Below are positions 1 through 7,600 of a stretch of 45,611 nucleotides of DNA, one piece after another. The stretch covers positions 1-45,611 of the forward strand of contig JADLBR010000269.1 of assembly GCA_020847615.1 (NCBI GenBank), given 5' to 3'. The position numbers and the translations under genes were made by a program. The notes under the pieces were generated by a model. It saw only the letters and a program-made list of their open reading frames with translations. It had not been told where the DNA came from and did not search any database. Position 1 is the first letter of the stretch. Each line of letters begins with the position of its first letter. This DNA is from Verrucomicrobiia bacterium (lineage in GTDB: Bacteria; Verrucomicrobiota; Verrucomicrobiia; JADLBR01).

Positions 1-175
1 GGGGGTAGGGGGCGGTGTCTTCACGCCCCGCCGATTCGGCCCTCAATCCGGCGCTCCGATCCCAAATCCACCCAACCCTGCGACCCTCCCAGAAAATTCC
101 CCCCGCGATGAAATGTCCGGGCTAGCCCCGCCGCCGGCGCGCGGCGGGGCTGACCTGATGTAGCGCGCGCCGCAT
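1..175. other. Non-coding stretch with hairpins
   Basis: I see no credible gene here. A strong GC hairpin lies at about 124-151 (arms AGCCCCGCCGC and GCGGCGGGGCT). Just before it, 109-125 reads TGAAATGTCCGGGCTAG, which is exactly complementary to the left arm of the hairpin at 45312-45356. This is therefore a half copy of that palindromic repeat. The hairpin could terminate a gene entering from outside the window. Confidence 0.5.
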
Positions 176-340
176 CATTCATGTGGAAACTTCTGGTGGG
201 TCGCGGAGTGCCTGAAGGCACCACTACGAACGTTCCCGCGGCTTTGGGCTCGTAGTGCCGCCTTCAGGCGGCATTCACATAACCTGCTGATGACGTGTGT
301 TTTGTGACACACATCGAAGTATCCCCAACCTTGAAGTTTC
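176..340. repeat. 165-bp dispersed repeat, copy 1 (head-to-head GTAG hairpins)
   Basis: This 165-bp block aligns end to end with 19032-19196, with scattered substitutions. It holds two hairpins in inverted orientation. On the minus strand GTAG (224-227) is followed by TGGTGCCTTCAGGCAC. On the plus strand GTAG (252-255) is followed by TGCCGCCTTCAGGCGGCA. GTAG next to an imperfect hairpin is the known hallmark of REP elements recognised by RAYT transposases. The tetranucleotides face each other here, unlike the tail-to-tail doublets elsewhere in the window. Confidence 0.8.
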
Positions 341-346
341 AGGTCT

Positions 347-366
347 AAGTCCGACAGGCCGCTAGC
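347..366 (-). repeat. 20-nt repeat block overlapping the comB stop codon
   Basis: The minus strand reads GCTAGCGGCCTGTCGGACTT. It matches 13216-13235 on the plus strand with one mismatch. The comB stop TAG (364-362) is inside the block. The second copy abuts the palindromic repeat that ends the GH97 gene, so the block is repeatedly found at gene 3' ends. Confidence 0.65.
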
Positions 367-1081
367 GATACGCCAGGATCCAGCCCTTGGGATCGACGAT
401 GCCCAAGGTGGGGGCGGAATCGGTCTGGGCGCAGAAGGCGATGTCTTCTTCGAGGGCGAGTTCCTTGAGGCGGCGCCCGTTCCGGGTGCGGCCCAGGACG
501 GTCTCGAGATCGCCCGTCCGTCCGGCCCACAGGGATCGGACGGGATGCCACCCGTCGAGGCGTTCGACCAGCGCGCCGGCGAACAGCGCGTCCTCCATAG
601 AGAAGTCCTCGAATGTTCCCGCGCAGGCCAGGACGAGGGTTTCGACCTCGTGGGCGCGGGCGCGGATGCGGTCGGCGACCGCCGCGATGTTGAGAAAGCA
701 GCCGAGGAGGGTCTCGTGGGCGCGGGCGCAGGCGCGGACGGCGCGCGTGCCGTTCGTGGTGGTGTGGACGATGGTGCGCCCGGCGACGCGCTCCCGCGTG
801 AACTCGCGCGGTGAATTGCCGAGGTCAAAGCCCTCTGGCGGGAGGCCGTGGCGTTCGCCGCAGAGAAGGGCGCCGGGCCGGGAGGCGTGGACGGCCCGGG
901 CCTCGTCGAGTTCTGCGGCGGGGATGATGGCGGCCGCTCCATGGGCGAGGGCGACGGTCATCGTGCTCGTGGCGCGGAGGACATCGATGGCGACGCAGAG
1001 GGAACGCGAGAGATCCGCATCGGCGAGGGCGGCGACATCGGCGGGTGTCCAGGCGACGTGAATGCGGGGTGGATGCTGCAT
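362..1081 (-). CDS. comB: 2-phosphosulfolactate phosphatase family protein (ComB-like)
   Basis: The 239-residue protein is the normal length for the ComB family. These Mg-dependent acid phosphatases remove phosphate from 2-phosphosulfolactate to give sulfolactate, in coenzyme M biosynthesis of methanogens and in sulfonate metabolism elsewhere. Family signatures seen are VAIDVLRATSTM near residue 32, LLCGERHGLPPEGFDLGNSP near 92, and TTTNGTRA near 107. No signal peptide is visible, so it should be cytoplasmic. It is divergent from the DUF2237 gene, with 56 bp between the starts. No other coenzyme M genes are in the window, so the physiological substrate is uncertain; many bacterial ComB homologues are untested. 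The stop codon lies inside a dispersed repeat. Confidence 0.85.
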   Translation of the reverse strand: MQHPPRIHVAWTPADVAALADADLSRSLCVAIDVLRATSTMTVALAHGAAAIIPAAELDEARAVHASRPGALLCGERHGLPPEGFDLGNSPREFTRERVAGRTIVHTTTNGTRAVRACARAHETLLGCFLNIAAVADRIRARAHEVETLVLACAGTFEDFSMEDALFAGALVERLDGWHPVRSLWAGRTGDLETVLGRTRNGRRLKELALEEDIAFCAQTDSAPTLGIVDPKGWILAYR

Positions 1082-1137
1082 GGGGTGGCTGGCGGCGCTT
1101 GGCCGAACGCGGGTGCCGTGTTAGGATATCCGAAACG

Positions 1138-1512
1138 ATGGCACAAGCGCGAAACGTTCTCGGGGGCGATCTGGAGATCTGTGGATTGGATCCCGTGACG
1201 GGATTCTATCGGTCGGGGTGTTGCGACACCGGGCCGGATGACCTCGGGCAACACACCGTGTGCGCGCAGATGACGGACGCGTTCCTGGCGTTCTCGAAAT
1301 CCCGGGGCAATGACCTGAGCACCCCCGCGCCGCAGTTTGGGTTTCCCGGGCTCAGGGCCGGGGATCGGTGGTGCCTGTGCGCGGCGCGCTGGCTGGAGGC
1401 GCACGAGGCGGGCATGGCGCCGCTGGTGTATTTGGCGGCGACGCACGAGGCGGCGCTGGAGGTGATACCCTTCGCGGCCCTGCGCGAGCACGCGGTCGAC
1501 ATGGGAGGATGA
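1138..1512 (+). CDS. DUF2237 family protein
   Basis: The 124-residue protein matches DUF2237, small bacterial proteins of unknown biochemical role. Diagnostic stretches are NVLGGDLEICGLDPVTGFYR, SGCCDTGPDDLGQHTVCAQM, KSRGNDLSTP, FGFPGLRAGDRWCLCAARW and ATHEAALE. Several cysteines (CC, VC, WCLC) are conserved in the family and could bind a metal or do redox work; that is inference. I chose the ATG at 1138 because the family begins near the NVLGG motif and an AGGATA element lies about 8-9 bases upstream. An earlier in-frame ATG at 1045 would overlap comB on the opposite strand. The next gene starts 21 bp downstream, so co-transcription is possible. Confidence 0.85.
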   Translation: MAQARNVLGGDLEICGLDPVTGFYRSGCCDTGPDDLGQHTVCAQMTDAFLAFSKSRGNDLSTPAPQFGFPGLRAGDRWCLCAARWLEAHEAGMAPLVYLAATHEAALEVIPFAALREHAVDMGG

Positions 1513-1533
1513 AGGAGAGGAGCGGGAGTCGGA

Positions 1534-2874
1534 ATGAGATCACGAGTTGCGTTGAGGGGTGGCACCCTCGCGGTGGGATTTGTTTTGGCCGCGGGTGCGG
1601 TCATGGGCGAAGGCGACGGCTGGGTGGCCCTGTTCAACGGGCGCGACCTCTCGGGATGGGTGCCGCTGGACGTGGCGCCCGGGACCTTCGGCGCCCGCGA
1701 TGGGATGGTCGTGTGCACGGGTGTGCCGACGGGCCTGATGCGCACGGAGCGGATGTACGAGAACTTCGAGGTCGAGATGGAGTGGCGGCACATGAAACCC
1801 GGCGGAAACGCCGGCCTCTTTCTCTATGCCGATCCGCTGCCTCGGGTGGGGTCGCCCTTTGCGCGCGGGATCGAGGTCCAGATACTCGACCCGGGTTTCG
1901 ATCGTCCGGGGAAGAACGAATGGTACACCACCCATGGCGACGTGTTCCCGGTGGGCGGTGCGCTGATGACGCCCACGGGCCGCATCTCCAAGACGGGCCA
2001 GCGCAGTTTTCCCACCGAGGAGCGCACGAGGCCCTCGCCCGAGTGGAACCATTATCGCGTCGTCGCGACCAACGGGGTCGTGGGGCTCAGCGTCAACGGC
2101 AAGGAGGTCAGCGTCGGCGTGGGCACCTCGCCGCGCAAGGGCTACCTGTGCATCGAGTCGGAGGGTTCGGAATGGCACGCCCGCAACATCCGGATCCGCG
2201 AACTGCCATCCACCAACCCGAGGCCCGAAGAGATCGCCGAAGAGGCGCAGGCTTTCGGCGCGCTCTATAATGGTGTTGACCTGAGTGGCTGGAGAACCGA
2301 TCCGGGCCACGCGGATCACTGGCGTCCAAAGGACTGGATCTTGGCCTACGACGGCAAGAGCGAGGCGAAGGACAAGAATCTCTGGACCGATCGGGAGTTT
2401 GGGGACTTTGTGCTGATCTGTGACTGGCGTTGGACACGCAAGGCGGTCCCGACGATGCGGCCCGTGCTATTGGCCACCGGCGAGCAGGCCAAAGATGCCG
2501 GGGGCGAGCCGCAGCAAGTTGAGGTTCCGGACGCCGGCGACAGCGGCATCTATTTGCGGGGGAGCAGCAAGGCGCAGGTGAACATGTGGTGCTGGCCCGC
2601 GGGGTCGGGCGAGGTCTATGGGTATCGCACCGATCCCAAGATGCCGCCCGAGGTGCGGGCCGGCGCGACCCCCAAGAAGAAGGCCGACCAGCCCATCGGC
2701 AAGTGGAACCGGTTCCGCATAACCATGCGCGGCGATCGGCTCACGGTGGAACTCAACGGGGAGACCGTGATCGAGAACGCCCAGTTGCCCGGGGTGCCGG
2801 CCCGCGGGCCGATTGCCCTCCAGCACCATGGCGACCCCATCGAGTTCGCGAACATCTTCGTGCGGGAGCTCTGA
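1534..2874 (+). CDS. Secreted tandem DUF1080 protein (3-keto-glycoside hydrolase/lyase family)
   Basis: The 446-residue protein starts with a signal peptide (hydrophobic run LAVGFVLAAGAVMG, cleavage near residue 25). Two DUF1080 jelly-roll domains follow. The first begins with LFNGRDLSGW near residue 31 and the second with LYNGVDLSGW near 243. Both contain the long-strand motifs of the family (for example NAGLFLYADP and DSGIYLRGS). DUF1080 members characterised in Bacteroides act on 3-keto-glycosides made by a Gfo/Idh/MocA-type oxidoreductase; one such oxidoreductase is encoded at 19358. An upstream GGGAG supports the ATG at 1534. The protein is probably periplasmic or extracellular. Two fused domains suggest one catalytic and one binding unit, or two specificities. 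It is convergent with the GH127 gene. Confidence 0.85.
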   Translation: MRSRVALRGGTLAVGFVLAAGAVMGEGDGWVALFNGRDLSGWVPLDVAPGTFGARDGMVVCTGVPTGLMRTERMYENFEVEMEWRHMKPGGNAGLFLYADPLPRVGSPFARGIEVQILDPGFDRPGKNEWYTTHGDVFPVGGALMTPTGRISKTGQRSFPTEERTRPSPEWNHYRVVATNGVVGLSVNGKEVSVGVGTSPRKGYLCIESEGSEWHARNIRIRELPSTNPRPEEIAEEAQAFGALYNGVDLSGWRTDPGHADHWRPKDWILAYDGKSEAKDKNLWTDREFGDFVLICDWRWTRKAVPTMRPVLLATGEQAKDAGGEPQQVEVPDAGDSGIYLRGSSKAQVNMWCWPAGSGEVYGYRTDPKMPPEVRAGATPKKKADQPIGKWNRFRITMRGDRLTVELNGETVIENAQLPGVPARGPIALQHHGDPIEFANIFVREL

Positions 2875-2936
2875 CCGGGCGGTGTTTTCGGGCAACCGGT
2901 GGGATCGGCTGACGGTTCCCCGGGGCCATCGCCGGG

Positions 2937-4985
2937 CTATCGCGCCGCCGGGATCCAGACCGACATGTCGCCGGGGCCGCGGTTGCACCACGCGTAATAG
3001 GGCACGAGGCGGAGGCGGAATCGTTTTGCCGCGCCCGAGCGCGCGGGGCGATAGAGGTCGGGTGTCGCGGAGGTGCCGGGCAGGGCGATGCCGTCGGTCT
3101 CGAGGACGGTGACGCCCCCCAGCAGGTCGGGCACATGCGCGGCCTGCCACTTTGCGTTGACGGGCAGGAGGACGTCGTCGATGTCGATGCCCTCCGGGAG
3201 GTCGGCGGATTCCAGGCAGTAGACCAGCGGGCCGCGCATGACCGCGACCTGATTGCGCGTGTGCTCGACGATGGGGTGGGCCTCGACGACGACGGGCTCC
3301 ATCGGCAGCGCGAGTTCGACGGCGTCGCCGGCCTTCCATGCCCGGCGGATCTCGGCGTAGGCGCCGGGTTTCGGTGCGGTGTCGGCGGGTTGGCCATTGA
3401 CCTTGAGCGCGGCGCCGTTGGCCCAGGCGGGCACGCGGAGCTTCAGGGCGAATGGCGTGGCGGGCGCCTCGGTCACGGTGATGGCGATGTCGCCGTTCCA
3501 CGGGTAGTCGGACTTCTGCTCGATCCGGACCGGGTGTCCCCCGATGGAGCTGTTGAGGGTACCGGTGCCGTAGAGGTGCAGCCAGATGGCATCGTCCGCG
3601 ATGCCCCACGCCCATTCGTTGAGGCCGGCGATGGTGCGCGCGATGCTCGGCGGGCAGCAGAAGCACTGCCACACCGGCCAGCGCTCCGCGGCATCCTGCC
3701 GGAGGAGGGGCACGTCGCGGCGGCGCTCCAGGGGGTTGGTGTAGAAGAACCGTTTCCCGTCGAGGCTATTGGCGGAGAGCATGCTGTTGAACAGCACGCG
3801 CTCCATGATGTCGCCGTGCCTGGCTTCGCCGGTGATCGCGAGCAGGCGTCGGCTAAATTTGGCGTGGCCGATGTTGGCGCAGGTCTCGTTGTAGGCGGTG
3901 CGCGTGGGCAGGTCGAACGCGGTGCCGTAGGCCTCGTGGACGCGGTCGTGGCGGATCGACAGCCCGTTGTGGTAGGCGCCGGTGCCTCCGGTGAGGTACA
4001 TCTTCCTTCCGTCGATATCATCCCAGATGCGGGTGAGGGCCTTCAGGAGCGCGGCCTCGCCCGTCTCGGCGACAACGTCGGCCGCGCCCGCGTACAGGTA
4101 GGCGCCCGTGACGGCGTGGCCGACCGCCTCGGTCTCCTTGCGGAGGGCGACGCGGTCCTGGGTCTGGTCGCCTGGCGTGGGGTCCTGGGCGCCAACGGGA
4201 TCTCCTCCCCAGACTCCGGCCTTCGGCCAGGGCTGCGAGCCGCGCATATCCACGAAGATGCCCGCGAGTTCGAGATAGCGCCTGTCTCCGGTGGCCCGGT
4301 AGAGATCGGCGAGGCCCATGATGTTGGAGGGGTTCCAGCCGAAGTGCGCCAGCTCTTTCGGGCGGGGCTGGAAGGTGCGGTACAGGTAATCGGCGCATTT
4401 CGTGGCGACGTCGAGCAGGGTCGTCTTGCCGGTGGCCTGGTAGTGGACGGCGCCGGCGGTCAGGAGATGGCCCATGTTGTAAAGCTCGTGGTAATTGCGC
4501 ATGCCCCAGCGCTTCTTCTCTGGGTTGAACTGCGTCTGCGTGCCGATGTAACCATCGTCGGCCTGGGTCTTGGCGACCTTGGCGATCCACTCGTCCATCT
4601 TCTGGTCGAGCGCCGGATCCTTCGTCAGGGCGTAGACGCGTGCCATGGACTCGATCCACTTGTACACGTCGCCATCGCTCCAGTTATTGCCCTGGTGCCT
4701 GGCGCCCTCTTTGCCGACGAGTTCGAAGTTGGATAGGAGGCAACCGTTCGATGCGCAGCGCATCCCGGACTCGAGGGCGCCGAGGGTATCCTTGTGGACG
4801 AGGTCGAAGCGGTGTCCCCAGAAGCCGCCGGTGAATCGGGCCTCGGTCATCGCGGGGGGACGGAACTTGGCGTGTGGGCTGTGGTGGGGTTCGGCGGCGA
4901 GGCCGATCGAGGCCAGCGGCGCGGCGAGGGCAAGGAGGAGGATGGAAGATGGAAGGTGGAAGCGGGGAGAGGGGTGGTTTCTCAT
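2937..4985 (-). CDS. GH127 beta-L-arabinofuranosidase (DUF1680)
   Basis: The 682-residue secreted enzyme has a signal peptide (hydrophobic ILLLALAAPLASIGLAA, residues 15-31), an (alpha/alpha)6 barrel and a C-terminal beta-rich domain. The GH127 zinc/cysteine active site is visible: Glu367 and Cys369 in YNETCA, and Cys443-Cys444 in QCFCCPPS. These match the Glu-x-Cys plus Cys-Cys arrangement of the Bifidobacterium enzyme, where a zinc-bound cysteine is the nucleophile. Expected substrates are beta-L-arabinofuranosides; some relatives act on other sugars. The ATG overlaps the sulfatase stop (ATGA), so the two are translationally coupled. This is the last gene of the GntR-sulfatase-GH127 operon. 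Confidence 0.92.
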   Translation of the reverse strand: MRNHPSPRFHLPSSILLLALAAPLASIGLAAEPHHSPHAKFRPPAMTEARFTGGFWGHRFDLVHKDTLGALESGMRCASNGCLLSNFELVGKEGARHQGNNWSDGDVYKWIESMARVYALTKDPALDQKMDEWIAKVAKTQADDGYIGTQTQFNPEKKRWGMRNYHELYNMGHLLTAGAVHYQATGKTTLLDVATKCADYLYRTFQPRPKELAHFGWNPSNIMGLADLYRATGDRRYLELAGIFVDMRGSQPWPKAGVWGGDPVGAQDPTPGDQTQDRVALRKETEAVGHAVTGAYLYAGAADVVAETGEAALLKALTRIWDDIDGRKMYLTGGTGAYHNGLSIRHDRVHEAYGTAFDLPTRTAYNETCANIGHAKFSRRLLAITGEARHGDIMERVLFNSMLSANSLDGKRFFYTNPLERRRDVPLLRQDAAERWPVWQCFCCPPSIARTIAGLNEWAWGIADDAIWLHLYGTGTLNSSIGGHPVRIEQKSDYPWNGDIAITVTEAPATPFALKLRVPAWANGAALKVNGQPADTAPKPGAYAEIRRAWKAGDAVELALPMEPVVVEAHPIVEHTRNQVAVMRGPLVYCLESADLPEGIDIDDVLLPVNAKWQAAHVPDLLGGVTVLETDGIALPGTSATPDLYRPARSGAAKRFRLRLVPYYAWCNRGPGDMSVWIPAAR

Positions 4986-6601
4986 GGCTGGGTTCCTGGT
5001 TTGGGGGGTTGTGGGATTAGGCGGGTGAGTTCCTGGAGGAGTTGGGTGCTGGCGGGATCGGGGGCGATGTTGGTGGTCTCATGGGGATCGGTTTGGTGGT
5101 CGTAGAGTTCGGAGGCCAGGGCGCTGTCCGGTTCGCGAACATCGACCCAGCGGATCATGCGGTGGCGGTCGGTGCGGACGGCATAGCCCATGACGTGGCG
5201 CTCGAACCGGTCGCGGGACCATGCGTCGCGAAATTCCACGGCGAGACGCGATTCGGCGGCGCCGATGAGGGGGCCGAAAAACGTCTCGCGCATGCCCGGA
5301 GAAAGAGGCATGGCGGCCCATTCGCGCAGCGCCGGGCTGGGGAACTGCGTGATGGCGGCGGCTTTTCCGGGCCGCGTGGGGTCATCGAGCAGCGGGGCGA
5401 AGCTCCGGCCATCGAGGTGGGGGGGCAGGGGAAGCCCGGCCAGCTCGCAGAGCGTCGGGTACATGTCGATGAATTCGACGAGGCCATCGGCCGCCCGGCC
5501 GCGGGCCTTTCGGGAGGGCGCGGCGACGATCAGGGGAGCGCGGGCGGCGATCTCATAGTTCGTGGCCTTGCCCCAGATCCCGAGGTCGCCGAGGTGCCAG
5601 CCGTGGTCGCCCCAGAGCATGACGATCGTGTTTTCCCGCAGGCCGAGCCGGTCGAGTTCGGCGAGGACCTTCCCGATTTGCGCGTCGGCGAAACTCGCGC
5701 AGGCGAGGTAGCCGTGGCGCAGGCGCCGGGCCAGGGCCTCGTCGACCGGCCCTGATTTCGGGATGTCGGCACGGGTCCGAAGTTCGAAGGAACTGTGGCG
5801 GGCGAGGGAGGTGGCGTTCTGCGGGGGATCGGGATTGGGGCCGAGGGGGATCTCGGCTGGATCGTACAGGTCCCAGTACTTCTTGGGTGCGACGAACGGG
5901 AGATGGGGCTTGTGGAAGCCGACACCGAGGAAGAAGGGGCGGCCCTTGATGTCGCGCAGCGTGAGGATCGCGGCCTCGGCGATCCGCCCATCCATGTACG
6001 CCGAATCCGGGGCGTCGGCGTCTTCGGTCGCGGGGCCACAGCCCAGGCCGTATCTCGCCTCGGGCCCGTACTTCGCCTCGGCCTCCTGCTGGCGCCGCTT
6101 CACCAATTCGACGTTCTCCGCGCGCTGGTATTCCATCCCGGCCCGGCCAGGCGGAAAGGTCGCGCCGCGGCTCCACGAGCGCCCGTCGTCGGTCATGCGC
6201 CCGTGGAAAATCTTGCCCGCGTAGACCGTCTCGTAGCCGCTGCGCCGGAAATGCTCGGGAAGGGTGACGATCGCCGGTACGGTGTCGCGGAAGTACGTCT
6301 CGTTGTCCACCACCCCCGCCCGATCCGGGCGAAGGCCCGTCATCAGGCTGGCCCGTGATGGTCCACAGATCGCCTCCTGGCAGTAGGCCCGGGTGAAACG
6401 GACGCCGCGAGCGGCCAGCGCGTCGATGTGCGGCGTCCGCGCGTGCGGCGCGCCATAGCAACCCAGTTCGGGGCGCAGGTCGTCGATCGCGATGAAGAGG
6501 ACGTTGGGGCGGGGGGAGGCGGACGCGGCGGCAAGTGAGGAGAGCAAGAGGAAGAGGGCGTGGAAGGACCGGGTTGGCCAATGCGTCGCGATCCCGTCCA
6601 T
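4982..6601 (-). CDS. Secreted type I (formylglycine) sulfatase, iduronate-2-sulfatase-like
   Basis: The 539-residue protein starts with a signal peptide (FHALFLLLSSLAAASAS, residues 13-29) and then NVLFIAIDDLRPELGCYG, whose Asp40-Asp41 bind calcium. The formylglycine motif is Cys79 in ICGPSRASLMTG (C-x-P-x-R), so activity needs a formylglycine-generating enzyme. The GKIFHG, GFHKPHLPF and WGDHGWHLGDLGIWGK motifs are typical of the iduronate-2-sulfatase-like branch. The open frame runs 282 codons upstream but would cover the GntR gene; the ATG at 6601 gives a good signal peptide. It is 65 bp downstream of the GntR stop and overlaps the GH127 start by four bases. With GH127 it suggests a sulfated arabinose-containing glycan, which is inference. 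Confidence 0.93.
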   Translation of the reverse strand: MDGIATHWPTRSFHALFLLLSSLAAASASPRPNVLFIAIDDLRPELGCYGAPHARTPHIDALAARGVRFTRAYCQEAICGPSRASLMTGLRPDRAGVVDNETYFRDTVPAIVTLPEHFRRSGYETVYAGKIFHGRMTDDGRSWSRGATFPPGRAGMEYQRAENVELVKRRQQEAEAKYGPEARYGLGCGPATEDADAPDSAYMDGRIAEAAILTLRDIKGRPFFLGVGFHKPHLPFVAPKKYWDLYDPAEIPLGPNPDPPQNATSLARHSSFELRTRADIPKSGPVDEALARRLRHGYLACASFADAQIGKVLAELDRLGLRENTIVMLWGDHGWHLGDLGIWGKATNYEIAARAPLIVAAPSRKARGRAADGLVEFIDMYPTLCELAGLPLPPHLDGRSFAPLLDDPTRPGKAAAITQFPSPALREWAAMPLSPGMRETFFGPLIGAAESRLAVEFRDAWSRDRFERHVMGYAVRTDRHRMIRWVDVREPDSALASELYDHQTDPHETTNIAPDPASTQLLQELTRLIPQPPKPGTQP

Positions 6602-6666
6602 CCTGCAAGAGTGTCCCCGGGGGCGATCCCGGAATCTCCAGCGCGCGGGCTCGCCCCCGGTCGCCA

Positions 6667-7425
6667 TCACGGGCCGGAGGACTTCGCGCGGCGACGGGCG
6701 GCGGCCGCCCGTCGCGCCGTGATGGCGCGGATCGGCCTCTTGCCCAACTGCCGATCCCAGGCCGCGAGAGCGTTCTGGCGGCTCAGGCGCATGGCCTCGA
6801 TGGTGCTCCGGCGCGCGGCCTCGGGGTCCCGCCTCCGCATCGCCCGCACGAGTTCCGCGTGGAATCGTGCGGCGCGATCCAGCGCCGCTCGATCGTACCG
6901 CCAAAAGGTCGAGGTGAAAAGGCGCGTCAGGAGGCGGCTGCCGTCCAGGATCCGCGTCAGGAATCGATTGGCCGCCGCCTCGAAGATCACCCCGTGGAAA
7001 TCCATGTCCAGTTCGATGAAGCGCCGCAGCGCATCGCCGCTCAGGTGGCGGCCGCTGGCCCCCGGCACCGTGCGCCCGATGGCGTCCATCTCCGCGCGGA
7101 TCCGATCCAACCGCTCGAGGTGCCCGGCGCCGATCCGCTCCGCCGCACGGACCGCCGCGTAGCCCTCCAGCGACTCGCGCAGATCGTACATCTCCTCCAG
7201 TTCGCCCCGCTCCGGCACGCGCACCACCGCCCCCAGTCCGGGCGCGGAATCCACCAGCCCCTCCATCTCCATCTGACGGATCGCCTCCCGGACCGGCGTC
7301 CGGCTCATCCCCAGCTGTCGGCCGAGCTCCACCTCCGAAAGAGGCATCCCCGCCGCCAGGTCCCCGGAGAGGATGCGCTCCCTGATCCGGCCGTAGGCCT
7401 CCTGTCTCAGCGTCAGGCGCTCCAT
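6667..7425 (-). CDS. GntR family transcriptional regulator, FCD subfamily
   Basis: The 252-residue protein has an N-terminal winged helix (residues 5-75: YGRIRERILSGDLAAGMPLSEVELG then MSRTPVREAIRQMEMEGLV), typical of GntR. A C-terminal all-helical FCD ligand domain follows (about 80-230), with DMDFHGVIFEAAAN and ARFHAELVRAMRRRD carrying the metal-binding histidines. FCD regulators usually sense sugar acids or other small carboxylates and often control the adjacent operon. It is the first gene of a minus-strand operon with the sulfatase and GH127 genes. Candidate operator sites lie just upstream at 7454-7485, so autoregulation is likely. The arginine- and alanine-rich tail is low complexity and may be disordered. 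The start at 7425 is the last good ATG before the HTH. Confidence 0.88.
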   Translation of the reverse strand: MERLTLRQEAYGRIRERILSGDLAAGMPLSEVELGRQLGMSRTPVREAIRQMEMEGLVDSAPGLGAVVRVPERGELEEMYDLRESLEGYAAVRAAERIGAGHLERLDRIRAEMDAIGRTVPGASGRHLSGDALRRFIELDMDFHGVIFEAAANRFLTRILDGSRLLTRLFTSTFWRYDRAALDRAARFHAELVRAMRRRDPEAARRSTIEAMRLSRQNALAAWDRQLGKRPIRAITARRAAAARRRAKSSGP

Positions 7426-7453
7426 CGCGACACGCAGGATACCGCACGCGGGG

Positions 7454-7485
7454 CAGTGTAGAACAGTGAATTCAGTGTATACAAT
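7454..7485. promoter_or_regulatory. Candidate operator/promoter region for the GntR operon
   Basis: In the 175-bp divergent region there is an AT-rich island. It contains three direct repeats, CAGTGTA (7454), CAGTGAA (7464) and CAGTGTA (7473), spaced 10 and 9 bp and so on about one face of the helix. The last runs into the palindromic core GTATAC (7477-7482, in GTGTATACAAT). GTATAC-centred palindromes are known operators of FCD regulators such as ExuR/UxuR. The assignment to this GntR protein is inference. Confidence 0.5.
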
Positions 7486-7600
7486 AAGAAAAATCAAAGC
7501 CGCCGGCTCCGGCGGGCGCGGGCTTTCCGGTGCGCGCGCGGGCAACGCGGGGATGGGAGGTTGCCGGGCTTGGCGAAGTCCGGCGGATTGGTAGGATGAA

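Noticed and set aside
1-361. Small open frames in the first 360 bases, such as 21-224
   Set aside because: No ribosome site, no recognisable motif, and they run across the repeat and the GC hairpin.
3135-4736. Open frame of 533 codons on the plus strand
   Set aside because: Antisense to GH127, whose catalytic residues are intact; composition looks like a shadow frame.
6602-7447. N-terminal extension of the sulfatase by 282 residues
   Set aside because: It would cover the GntR gene in another frame and removes the signal peptide from the N-terminus.
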